The translations under genes were made by a program, and so were the position numbers. A model generated the notes under the pieces. The model did not search any database and had not been told where the DNA came from. It saw only the letters and a list, made by a program, of their open reading frames with translations. 64,000 nucleotides of DNA from assembly GCA_009842675.1 (NCBI GenBank), contig VYEX01000077.1:1-64000 (forward strand). The letters are read 5' to 3'. The stretch's first letter is position 1. Every line of letters begins with the position of its first letter. Of the stretch, positions 1-7,595 are shown piece after piece. The stretch comes from Acidimicrobiia bacterium (GTDB lineage Bacteria; Actinomycetota; Acidimicrobiia; Acidimicrobiales; Bin134).

Positions 1-82
1 GAGAGGAAAGCCTCCTTCGGGGGAAGATCGCCGGAGAGGAAAGCCTCCTTCGGGGCAGGATCGTCGAAGGGAAAAACCACCT
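1..82 (+). repeat. 33-bp (11-codon) tandem repeat
   Basis: A 22-bp sequence, gagaggaaagcctccttcgg plus two g, occurs perfectly at 1-22 and 34-55. A degenerate third copy begins near 67. The 33-bp period keeps the reading frame of the TPR-like gene. The array probably continues upstream of the window. Confidence 0.8.
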
Positions 83-997
83 CCGCCCAAGGGGCCGCGC
101 CACATGGGCTCGGTGGCCCGGAAGGGTGCGGCCAAGATCCACGAAGAGCCTCTGCCCGTCCCCGACGAAATCCCGCCCGACCCAGATCTGACACCCGAAG
201 AGGCCGAAGAAGCCCGTCTGAGAGCAGAGCGACGGGCGGCTCGGCAGGCGCGCACCAAGCAGCTTCGGTCAGAGGCCCGAGAGGCGGTCGAGCGGGGCAA
301 TCTCACCGAAGCTCCAGCCGCCAAGCCAGGCAAGCAATCGCGGGGCCGTCGGCGCACGCCGCTGTCGGAGAGCGGCTCGCCCTCTCAGTCCCAGAAGTTG
401 GAGGAGGCAGTAGGCCAACGGATGGCGGTGACGCTCCGACAGCGGCTTGAGCGGGCCGAGGATGCCTATGAGCAAGAGGACTACCGAAGGGCTTGGCGGT
501 CACTGGACGGCATGACCAAAGAAGCTCCCAAGGTTCCCGAGATAAGGGAGCTGGCTGGGTTGACCCTTTACCGGTTGGGCCGGTGGGATCTGGCCGCTCG
601 AGAGCTGGAAGCTAACCGAGAGCTCACAGGGCGAACCGATCTCCATCCGGTGTTGGCCGACTGCTACCGGGCCCAGCGCCGGTGGACCGATGTAGAGCTG
701 ATTTGGGCCGAGCTGCGGGCCTCGGGGGAGAGTTCCGCAGTGCTGGCCGAGGGCCGAATAGTTGCCGCCGGCGCACTGGGCGACCGGGGGGAGCTGATCG
801 AGGCCGTTCGCCTGCTGTCGGCGGATTTCCAGCTACCCCGGCGGGCCAAAGAGCACCACCTCCGTCAGGCCTACGCGCTAGCAGATCTATGCGAGCGGGC
901 CGGCGAAATACCCCGGGCTCGGGAGCTGTTCGGCTGGCTCCGCGACCAAGACGAGCTCTACGTGGACGTGGCCGAGCGTTTGGAAGCTCTTCGTTAG
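2..997 (+). CDS. TPR-like protein with basic Pro/Arg-rich N-terminal repeats (5' partial)
   Basis: The frame that the ORF track opens at an ATG at 104 is open all the way to the window edge, so the real start lies upstream. The extra codons encode tandem copies of an 11-residue unit (RGKPPSGEDRR). An Ala/Glu/Arg-rich linker follows, then from about codon 150 helical repeats resembling tetratricopeptide repeats (DYRRAWRSL, LYRLGRWDLAARELE). Position matches the Rv1691-type protein found upstream of the HAD phosphatase, tlyA and nadK in actinobacteria. The function of that family is unknown to me; TPRs suggest protein binding, and the basic N-terminus could bind nucleic acid (inference). Confidence 0.7.
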   Translation, partial: RGKPPSGEDRRRGKPPSGQDRRREKPPPPKGPRHMGSVARKGAAKIHEEPLPVPDEIPPDPDLTPEEAEEARLRAERRAARQARTKQLRSEAREAVERGNLTEAPAAKPGKQSRGRRRTPLSESGSPSQSQKLEEAVGQRMAVTLRQRLERAEDAYEQEDYRRAWRSLDGMTKEAPKVPEIRELAGLTLYRLGRWDLAARELEANRELTGRTDLHPVLADCYRAQRRWTDVELIWAELRASGESSAVLAEGRIVAAGALGDRGELIEAVRLLSADFQLPRRAKEHHLRQAYALADLCERAGEIPRARELFGWLRDQDELYVDVAERLEALR

Positions 998-1033
998 CGA
1001 AATACCCCTGGGGATGCCCCTGAGGGATTCTGT

Positions 1034-1061
1034 CTGCCGGTAAGGTGAGAACAGTCGGCAG
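1034..1061 (+). promoter_or_regulatory. Inverted repeat in the fba upstream region
   Basis: ctgccg (1034-1039) and cggcag (1056-1061) flank a TAAGGT hexamer (1041-1046) that could be a -10 box for fba. The right arm is followed by tttgtt, so the structure could instead be a weak terminator for the upstream gene. I cannot decide between the two. Confidence 0.3.
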
Positions 1062-1084
1062 TTTGTTCGAAGGAGTAGGCGATC

Positions 1085-2134
1085 GTGGACATCGAAGGAC
1101 TGTTGGGCGACGAGGCTGAATCGCTCTTATCCCATGAATCCAAGACCATTCCCCGCGAGGATTTGAGCCTTCCCGGCCCCGATTTCGTGGACCGGGTTAT
1201 GGCCAGCACCGACCGCTCGCCCCAGGTGCTGCGCAACCTCCAGTCGCTGTTCGACCACGGCCGGCTGGGCGGCACCGGCTATGTATCCATCCTGCCGGTG
1301 GACCAGGGAATCGAGCACTCAGGCGCGGCCTCATTCGCCCCCAATCCCCGGTACTTCGATCCCGCGGGAATCGTGGAGCTGGCCATCGAGGGAGGCTGCA
1401 ACGCGGTGGCTTCCACGTTCGGCGTTCTGGGGGCCACCTCCCGTCGTTTCGCCCACCGCATTCCCTACATCGTCAAGCTCAACCACAACGAGCTGCTGAC
1501 GTACCCCAACAAGTTCGACCAGGTGATGTTCGGGTCGGTGGACCAGGCCTACGACCTGGGCGCGGCCGGCGTGGGGGCCACCATCTATTTCGGCTCAGAG
1601 GAGGCCACCCGCCAGATCCAGGAAGTGGCCGAGGCCTTCCACCGGGCCCACGAGCTCGGGATGTTCACCGTGCTGTGGTGCTATCTGCGGAATTCTGACT
1701 TCATAGTGGACGGCACCGACTACCACGCCGCGGCCGACCTCACTGGCCAGGCCAACCACATCGGGGTGACCATCGAGGCCGACATCATCAAGCAAAAGCT
1801 CCCCGAGAACAACGGGGGCTACACCGCCCTCGGGTTCGGCAAGACCCACAAGCTGGTGTACGACGAGCTCACCACCGACCACCCGATCGACCTCACCCGC
1901 TGGCAGGTGGCCAACTGCTACATGGGCCGGATCGGGCTGATCAACTCCGGCGGCGCCTCGTCGGGGGCGAGCGATCTGGCCGAGGCGGTGCGCACCGCGG
2001 TGATCAACAAGCGAGCCGGCGGCCTGGGCCTCATCAGCGGCCGCAAGGCCTTCCAGCGCCCCGTCGCCGAGGGCGTCGAACTCCTCAACGCCATCCAAGA
2101 CGTCTACCTCTCCGACTCGGTAACCGTCGCCTAA
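1085..2134 (+). CDS. Class I fructose-bisphosphate aldolase (DhnA/FbaB type)
   Basis: Cleaves fructose 1,6-bisphosphate to glyceraldehyde 3-phosphate and dihydroxyacetone phosphate in the cytoplasm through a Schiff-base lysine. The 349-residue protein shows the family pattern: [13 protein letters not shown] near the N-terminus, a YIVKLNHNE strand, and a C-terminal phosphate-binding region around [11 protein letters not shown] and [11 protein letters not shown]. Start is GTG with GAAGGAG about 10 nt upstream. It lies between the TPR gene and korA, an insertion relative to the usual actinobacterial order. It may serve glycolysis or gluconeogenesis, the latter together with pckA (inference). Confidence 0.85.
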   Translation: MDIEGLLGDEAESLLSHESKTIPREDLSLPGPDFVDRVMASTDRSPQVLRNLQSLFDHGRLGGTGYVSILPVDQGIEHSGAASFAPNPRYFDPAGIVELAIEGGCNAVASTFGVLGATSRRFAHRIPYIVKLNHNELLTYPNKFDQVMFGSVDQAYDLGAAGVGATIYFGSEEATRQIQEVAEAFHRAHELGMFTVLWCYLRNSDFIVDGTDYHAAADLTGQANHIGVTIEADIIKQKLPENNGGYTALGFGKTHKLVYDELTTDHPIDLTRWQVANCYMGRIGLINSGGASSGASDLAEAVRTAVINKRAGGLGLISGRKAFQRPVAEGVELLNAIQDVYLSDSVTVA

Positions 2135-2176
2135 AGCCCCCGGCAACCCGCCGCTTGTCACGAGGATGTGCCACTT

Positions 2177-2221
2177 GAGGTTCGCCACTGGGTAACCTCG
2201 TATTCCGGCGTCGCTTAAGCG
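2177..2221 (+). promoter_or_regulatory. Palindromes upstream of korA
   Basis: gaggtt (2177-2182) pairs with aacctc (2194-2199), and CGCTTAAGCG at 2212-2221 is a perfect 10-bp palindrome about 30 nt before the korA start. Either could be an operator or a leader hairpin. There is no direct evidence for a regulator. Confidence 0.3.
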
Positions 2222-2250
2222 AGGGGCCATCGGGGATCAAGGAGGATTCC

Positions 2251-4128
2251 GTGACTGACACCGTGCCGCGTACCGTCGGGACGCGTGAGTTGAACCGCCT
2301 GGTAGTTCGTTTTGCGGGCGACTCCGGCGATGGAATGCAGCTCACCGGTGACCGGTTCACCAGTGCCAGCGCGCTGTTCGGCAACGACCTGGCCACGCTG
2401 CCGGAATTCCCCGCCGAAATCCGGGCGCCTCAGGGAACGCTGGCCGGGGTGTCGGCGTTCCAGGTGCAGGTTTCCGACCACGACATCAGCACACCGGGCG
2501 ACGCTCCCAGCGTTCTGGTCGCCATGAATCCGGCTGCCCTCCGCAAGGAGATAGCTCATCTGGAGATCGGCGGGACCGTCATTGTCAATCAGGACGCCTT
2601 TGTGGAGCGGAACCTGACCAAGGCTGGCTACGAGACCGATCCGTTGGAAGACGGCAGCCTCGACAACTACACCTTGTTCAAGGTGCCGATGACCACCATC
2701 ACCAAAGAGGTCTGCAAGGACTTGGGGGTGAAGCCCCGTGACGCCGAGCGGTCCAAGAACTTCTTCGCCCTCGGCCTCTTGTCGTGGCTCTACAGCCGTC
2801 CGGCGCAGCCCACCCTGGACTGGATCTCGGCCAAGTTCAAGCGCCAGCAGCTCATAGCCGACGCCAACACGGCCGCATTCAAGGCGGGGATGGCCTTCGG
2901 TGAAACCGCTGAGCTGTTCGACTTCACCTACGAGGTGAAGCCCGCCTCGCTGGCTCCGGGCACCTACACGAACGTGAACGGCAACACCGCATTGTCTTGG
3001 GGTCTGATAGCTGCCAGCCAACGGGCCAAGGTTCCCCTGTTTTTGGGTTCGTACCCCATCACCCCGGCCAGCGATGTGCTCCATGAGCTGAGCCAGCGGA
3101 AGAATTTCGGGGTCCGCACCTTTCAGGCTGAGGACGAGATCGCCGCGGTGTGCGCCGCGCTGGGGGCGTCGTTCGGCGGGCACCTGGGCGTGACCACCAC
3201 CAGCGGGCCGGGTGTCGCCCTCAAAGGCGAGACCATCGGGCTGGCCGTCAGCCTGGAGCTGCCCCTTCTGGTGATCAACATCCAGCGGGGCGGACCGTCC
3301 ACCGGGTTGCCCACCAAGACCGAGAGCGCCGACCTCATGCAGGCCATGTACGGGCGCCACGGCGAGTCGCCGGTGCCGATTGTGGCCGCCTACTCCCCGT
3401 CGCAGTGCTTCTTCGCGGCCATCGAGGCGGCCCGCATTGCCCTCAAGTACCGCACGCCGGTGATTTTGCTGTCCGACGGGTATCTGGCCAACGGGAGCGA
3501 GCCCTGGTGCCTGCCCGACGTGGCGACGCTGCCCGATATGACGGTGGAGTTCGCCACTGGGCCCAACCACACCGAGGACGATGGCACCGAGGTTTTTTGG
3601 CCCTACCTCCGCAACCCCGAGACCATGGCCCGTCCGTGGGCGGTGCCCGGCACTCCTGGTCTCACCCACCGCATCGGCGGCATCGAGAAGGAAGACGGCA
3701 CCGGAAACATCAACTACGAAGCCGACAACCACGGCTACATGGTGAGGCTGCGCGAGGACCGCGTGGCCCACATAGCCAACGACATCCCCCTCACCATGAT
3801 GGACGGCGATGTGGACGACGCCGACCTACTGGTGCTGGGCTGGGGCTCCACTTGGGGAGCCATCACCAGCGCAGTGGGGCGGGCCCGGTCGGAGGGCCGC
3901 AAGGTGGCCCATGCCCACGTGACCCATTTGAACCCGCTACCCAGGGATTTGGGCGAGATCGTCCAGAGGTATCCCAAGGTGCTGGTACCAGAGATGAACC
4001 TGGGCCAGTTCTGCCGCATCATCCGGGCTGAGTTCCTGGTTGATGCCCAGTCGGTTTGCAAGGTGGAGGGCGTTCCCTTCACCGCCGCCGAACTTCACAG
4101 CCACATCAACGGAGCCCTTGATGACTGA
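2251..4128 (+). CDS. korA: 2-oxoacid:ferredoxin oxidoreductase, fused gamma-alpha subunit
   Basis: Large subunit of a 2-oxoglutarate:ferredoxin oxidoreductase, which oxidatively decarboxylates 2-oxoglutarate to succinyl-CoA and reduces ferredoxin. The 625-residue protein has an N-terminal gamma domain (FAGDSGDGMQLTGDRF, residues about 14-190). The alpha pyrimidine-binding domain follows (FLGSYPITPASD, TTSGPGVALKGE, INIQRGGPSTGLPTKTE), then the C-terminal transketolase-like domain (LVLGWGSTWGA). Start is GTG with AGGAGG 6 nt upstream. It overlaps korB by 8 nt (ATGACTGA), so translation is probably coupled. Substrate is assigned by similarity to the Mycobacterium KorAB type; other 2-oxoacids are possible. 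Confidence 0.9.
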   Translation: MTDTVPRTVGTRELNRLVVRFAGDSGDGMQLTGDRFTSASALFGNDLATLPEFPAEIRAPQGTLAGVSAFQVQVSDHDISTPGDAPSVLVAMNPAALRKEIAHLEIGGTVIVNQDAFVERNLTKAGYETDPLEDGSLDNYTLFKVPMTTITKEVCKDLGVKPRDAERSKNFFALGLLSWLYSRPAQPTLDWISAKFKRQQLIADANTAAFKAGMAFGETAELFDFTYEVKPASLAPGTYTNVNGNTALSWGLIAASQRAKVPLFLGSYPITPASDVLHELSQRKNFGVRTFQAEDEIAAVCAALGASFGGHLGVTTTSGPGVALKGETIGLAVSLELPLLVINIQRGGPSTGLPTKTESADLMQAMYGRHGESPVPIVAAYSPSQCFFAAIEAARIALKYRTPVILLSDGYLANGSEPWCLPDVATLPDMTVEFATGPNHTEDDGTEVFWPYLRNPETMARPWAVPGTPGLTHRIGGIEKEDGTGNINYEADNHGYMVRLREDRVAHIANDIPLTMMDGDVDDADLLVLGWGSTWGAITSAVGRARSEGRKVAHAHVTHLNPLPRDLGEIVQRYPKVLVPEMNLGQFCRIIRAEFLVDAQSVCKVEGVPFTAAELHSHINGALDD

Positions 4129-5137
4129 CGTTCCCACCACGACCAAGGCCGATTGGACCAGCGACCAAGAGGTCCGCTGGTGCCCCGGTTGCGGGGACTA
4201 CTCGATATTGACCGCGGTGCAGCTCCTCATGCCTGAGCTCGGCGTGCGCCGGGAGGACACGGTGTTCGTCTCGGGTATCGGCTGCGCCGCCCGATTCCCT
4301 TACTACATGAACACCTACGGGATGCACGGCATCCACGGGCGGGCCCCCGCACTGGCCACCGGCCTGGCTATGGCCCGTCCCGACCTGGATGTGTGGGTTG
4401 TGGGCGGAGATGGCGACATGCTGTCCATCGGCGGCAATCACCTGCTGCACGCCCTGCGCCGCAACGTGAACCTCAACATCCTGCTGTTCAACAACCAGAT
4501 CTATGGCCTGACCAAGGGCCAGTACTCGCCCACCAGCGAGATCGGCAAGGTCACCAAGTCCACCCCGGCGGGCAGCATCGACGAGCCGTTCAATCCCGTC
4601 TCGGTTGCCTTGGGAGCGGAGGCCAGCTTCGTGGCCCGCACGCACGACATGGACCGCCAGCACATGATGGACATGTTCCGGCGAGCCCACGAATTCCCCG
4701 GCGCTTCTTTCGTGGAGGTGTTCCAGAACTGCAACGTGTTCAACGACGGGGCGTTCGGGGCCATCACCAAGAAGGACAAGCGGGCCTCCATGCTCATTCA
4801 CCTCGAGCACGGCCAGCCCATCCGCTTCGGCGAGAACAACGAGAAGGGCGTGGTGATCAACCCTCAGGGGACCGCCGAGGTGGTCGATGTGGCCGACGTC
4901 GGCGAATCAGCCCTGCTGGTGCACGACGAGACCCGTCAAGATCCCAGCCTGGCCTTCGCCTTGTCCCGGCTCTCGGCCGGCCCGTTCGAGCCCACTCCCA
5001 TCGGGGTGTATAGGGCAGTGGAGCGCTCGGAGTACGCCGGCGAGGCCAGCAAGCAGCTGGCCATGGCCCAAGAGCAGTCTGGTCCCGGCGATCTCGAGGC
5101 TCTGCTTCATTCCCGGCCCACCTGGGAAGTCTCCTGA
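4121..5137 (+). CDS. korB: 2-oxoacid:ferredoxin oxidoreductase, beta (TPP-binding) subunit
   Basis: Binds thiamine diphosphate and probably one [4Fe-4S] cluster, and pairs with the preceding KorA. The ATG at 4121 overlaps the korA stop in ATGACTGA, which is preferred over the longer ORF beginning at 4040. The 338-residue protein starts MTDVPTTTKADW and shows WCPGCGDYSIL (cluster/TPP region), GIGCAARFPYYMNTYG, and the TPP motif GDGDMLSIGGNH followed by NNQIYGLTKGQYSPTS. Length and motifs are typical for the two-subunit KorAB enzyme of actinobacteria. Confidence 0.92.
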   Translation: MTDVPTTTKADWTSDQEVRWCPGCGDYSILTAVQLLMPELGVRREDTVFVSGIGCAARFPYYMNTYGMHGIHGRAPALATGLAMARPDLDVWVVGGDGDMLSIGGNHLLHALRRNVNLNILLFNNQIYGLTKGQYSPTSEIGKVTKSTPAGSIDEPFNPVSVALGAEASFVARTHDMDRQHMMDMFRRAHEFPGASFVEVFQNCNVFNDGAFGAITKKDKRASMLIHLEHGQPIRFGENNEKGVVINPQGTAEVVDVADVGESALLVHDETRQDPSLAFALSRLSAGPFEPTPIGVYRAVERSEYAGEASKQLAMAQEQSGPGDLEALLHSRPTWEVS

Positions 5138-5919
5138 GCAACGCCTCTGCATCATCTTCTCGTCCTGCACCCGGCGGCTGGGTGCTCGACTTGGACGGAG
5201 TGATCTGGGTAGGCGGAACGGCAATTCCCGGCGCGGCGGAGGCTGTTGAGCGATTGCGCCAGGCCGACGCAAACTTGGTATTCGTCACCAACATGTCAGC
5301 ACTGACGGTGGCCGATCAAGAGGCCAAACTGGCCGCCTGCGGGATCGACGCCACCGGGTTGGTCGTTACGTCGGCCACCGCCGCGGGCCAGCTCATCTCT
5401 CCTGGCGAGCGGGTGCTGGTGGTGGGGGGTCCCGGCATCGACGAGGCGGTGGAGCTGGCCGACGCCGTGGTGTGCTCCTCTGGTCCCGCCGATGCGGTGG
5501 TGGTGGGCATCGACCGCGGCTTCAACTACGACACCCTCGGTCGGGCCATGCGGGCGGTGCGGGGCGGCGCCCGGCTGATCGGCACCAATCACGACCCCAG
5601 CTACCCGACCGAGCGCGGTCTGGAACCGGGAGGCGGGTCTCTTCTGGCCGCGGTGGCTACTGCCGCGGAAGCGGTGCCCATCATGGCGGGCAAGCCCAAC
5701 CAGCCCATTGTCGACTGCGTGCGTAGCAGAATCGGCAACACCGGCGTGGTGGTGGGGGACCGTCCCGACTCCGACGGCCGCTTCGCTCAGGCACTGGAGT
5801 ACGAATTCGCACTGGTGCTGAGCGGGGTCACCGGGGCCGACGACCTGCCGGTGTCGCCGGAGCCCCAGTACTGCGCCCCTGATCTGGCTGCCCTGGTCGA
5901 CCAGATGGGACTTGAATAG
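5134..5919 (+). CDS. HAD-superfamily phosphatase, NagD-like (C2 cap)
   Basis: Shows HAD motif I (LDLDGVIWVGG), motif II (FVTNMS), a motif III lysine (MAGKPNQP) and motif IV (VVGDRPDSD), so it is a Mg-dependent phosphatase. The substrate is unknown; phosphoglycolate or another sugar phosphate is typical of the family. The ORF track starts at GTG 5182, which leaves one residue before the DLDG strand. The only upstream in-frame candidate after the korB frame is CTG 5134, in a CTGA overlap with the korB stop, adding about 16 residues. Homologues at this locus (Rv1692 type) have a comparable lead-in, so I prefer CTG. Confidence 0.8.
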   Translation: MSNASASSSRPAPGGWVLDLDGVIWVGGTAIPGAAEAVERLRQADANLVFVTNMSALTVADQEAKLAACGIDATGLVVTSATAAGQLISPGERVLVVGGPGIDEAVELADAVVCSSGPADAVVVGIDRGFNYDTLGRAMRAVRGGARLIGTNHDPSYPTERGLEPGGGSLLAAVATAAEAVPIMAGKPNQPIVDCVRSRIGNTGVVVGDRPDSDGRFAQALEYEFALVLSGVTGADDLPVSPEPQYCAPDLAALVDQMGLE

Positions 5920-5924
5920 GGGGG

Positions 5925-6728
5925 ATGAGAGGCTCGCGCCGGAGGCTGGACGCGGAGTTGGTTCGCCGCGGGCTGGTCGCAAGTCGGGAGCGGGCCCGAG
6001 AGGCAGTAGCCGCTGGCCAGGTCACCGTGAACGGAGCAGTGGCCCATAAGGCCGCTCGCCTAGTGCTGCCCGGCGACGCCCTTGAATTGCTCGGACCGCC
6101 AGCCCGCTATGTGAGCAGGGGTGGCGAGAAGCTGGAGGGCGCACTGGCGGCCTTTGGCTTGGACGTCGCTGGCTTGTGGTGCTGTGACGTTGGTGCCTCC
6201 ACTGGAGGATTCACGGACTGCCTGTTGCAGCGAGGCGCGGCCGGTGTAGTGGCAGTCGATGTGGGCCGGGCCCAGATGCACGAGCGCCTGGCCGACGACT
6301 CCCGGGTAACCCTCCACGAGCGCACCGATGTTCGCGACATCGACCCTGCTGGCATAGGAGCACCATTCGACCTGGTAACCGCTGATGTGTCCTTCATTTC
6401 GCTGACTTCGGTTATGGGATGCCTGGCCGGGCTGGCCGCGCCGGGCGCACCGGTAGTGGTGTTGGTCAAACCCCAGTTTGAGGTGGGGCGACAAGAGGCC
6501 AGCCGGGGCCGGGGCGTCATCCGCGACCCAGAGTTATGGCAGGCCGCTCTCGACCGGGTGCTGGAAGCGGCGGCCACCGCGGGTCTTGCCCCCCAGGCCG
6601 CCACTCCGTCAGCGCTGAAAGGCGCACAGGGAAACGTGGAGTTTTTCCTCCACCTTGAAAAGGGCGGTGCCCCCGCTTCGGTGGATTCCGCCCTTGTGGT
6701 CTCCCAAGTTGTCACCCAAGAGGAATAG
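5925..6728 (+). CDS. tlyA: TlyA-family rRNA 2'-O-methyltransferase
   Basis: Predicted to methylate cytidine 2'-O positions in 16S/23S rRNA, as in mycobacterial TlyA, where loss gives capreomycin resistance. The 267-residue protein has an N-terminal S4 RNA-binding domain (RLDAELVRRGLVASRERARE) and a Rossmann-type methyltransferase domain with the SAM motif CCDVGASTGGFTDCLL. TADVSFISL, VVLVKPQFEVGR and SALKGAQGNVEF further on are family hallmarks. It starts 5 nt after the HAD gene. Its TAG stop forms the first half of the predicted nadK -10 element. Confidence 0.93.
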   Translation: MRGSRRRLDAELVRRGLVASRERAREAVAAGQVTVNGAVAHKAARLVLPGDALELLGPPARYVSRGGEKLEGALAAFGLDVAGLWCCDVGASTGGFTDCLLQRGAAGVVAVDVGRAQMHERLADDSRVTLHERTDVRDIDPAGIGAPFDLVTADVSFISLTSVMGCLAGLAAPGAPVVVLVKPQFEVGRQEASRGRGVIRDPELWQAALDRVLEAAATAGLAPQAATPSALKGAQGNVEFFLHLEKGGAPASVDSALVVSQVVTQEE

Positions 6729-6731
6729 CCT
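6726..6731 (+). promoter_or_regulatory. Predicted -10 element, leaderless nadK
   Basis: TAGCCT lies 6 nt before the nadK GTG. Its TAG is the tlyA stop codon. The spacing would place the transcription start at or next to the start codon. Confidence 0.45.
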
Positions 6732-6737
6732 GACTCC

Positions 6738-7580
6738 GTGGCTGCAATCGCCTTTTTTGTTCACGCTGACCGGCCGGAAGCTCTGAAGCTGGCGACCGAG
6801 CTCATCGGCCGCTTGGACGGCGACGGTCATGAAATCCGCCTGCCGTCCGAGTCGGCTGGGGCGGTGGACCGCACCGAATTGGCCCACTTGGACGATCACA
6901 TTGGCGAAAAGCTGGACTTGGCGGTGAGCTTGGGGGGAGACGGCTCCATGCTGCGGGCGGTGACCGCAGTGGCCGATGACGGGGTACCGGTTCTCGGGGT
7001 CAACTACGGCTCGCTGGGCTACCTGACCGGGATCGAGCCGGATTCCGCTTCGGAGGCAGTCGAGAAATTCCTGGCCGGGGACTACAACATCGAAGAGCGC
7101 ATCCGGCTGCGCTGTCGACTAGGAAACGGCACCGAGGTGAGTGCCCTCAATGAGGCCATCGTGGAGAAGGTGGACAGCGGGAGAACTGTCAATCTGGCCG
7201 TTCACATCGATGGGGAGTTCTTCACCAGCTACGCCGCCGATGGGCTGATCGCGGCCACTCCTACCGGTTCAACGGCCTACTCCCTGTCTGCGGGCGGACC
7301 CATCTTGGCCCCGACCATGAACGCAGTGATTCTGACCCCGGTGGCTCCCCACACGCTGTTCGACCGCAGCCTGGTGCTGCTGCCGTCAAGCGAACTGGTG
7401 GTGGAGGTGTTGGGCGACCGTCCGGCCGCAGTAGCGGTGGACGGCCGTTCGCTAGGAGAGTTGGGCGAGGGCGGCTCATTGACGGTGTCTGTTTCCGATC
7501 AGCCTGCACGTCTTGTCACTCTCGGTCAGCGGGGCTTCCACCAAGCGCTCAAGTCGTCGTTCGGCTTGTCCGATCGCTGA
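6738..7580 (+). CDS. nadK: NAD kinase
   Basis: Phosphorylates NAD to NADP in the cytoplasm. The 280-residue protein carries the NAD-kinase GGDG motif (VSLGGDGSMLRAV, residues about 58-70), the NE motif (ALNEAIVEK) and the diagnostic TPTGSTAYSLSAGGPI loop, with the C-terminal VDGRSLGEL region. GTG start with no Shine-Dalgarno; the TAGCCT hexamer 6 nt upstream suggests a leaderless transcript in addition to read-through from tlyA. Order tlyA-nadK-recN is conserved in actinobacteria. Confidence 0.95.
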   Translation: MAAIAFFVHADRPEALKLATELIGRLDGDGHEIRLPSESAGAVDRTELAHLDDHIGEKLDLAVSLGGDGSMLRAVTAVADDGVPVLGVNYGSLGYLTGIEPDSASEAVEKFLAGDYNIEERIRLRCRLGNGTEVSALNEAIVEKVDSGRTVNLAVHIDGEFFTSYAADGLIAATPTGSTAYSLSAGGPILAPTMNAVILTPVAPHTLFDRSLVLLPSSELVVEVLGDRPAAVAVDGRSLGELGEGGSLTVSVSDQPARLVTLGQRGFHQALKSSFGLSDR

Positions 7581-7595
7581 CGCTGGCTCAAAACA

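Noticed and set aside
2215-3771. 518-residue minus-strand ORF over korA
   Set aside because: Antisense shadow of a strongly conserved gene. Its Gly/His/Val/Gln-rich composition is typical of the reverse complement of high-GC coding DNA.
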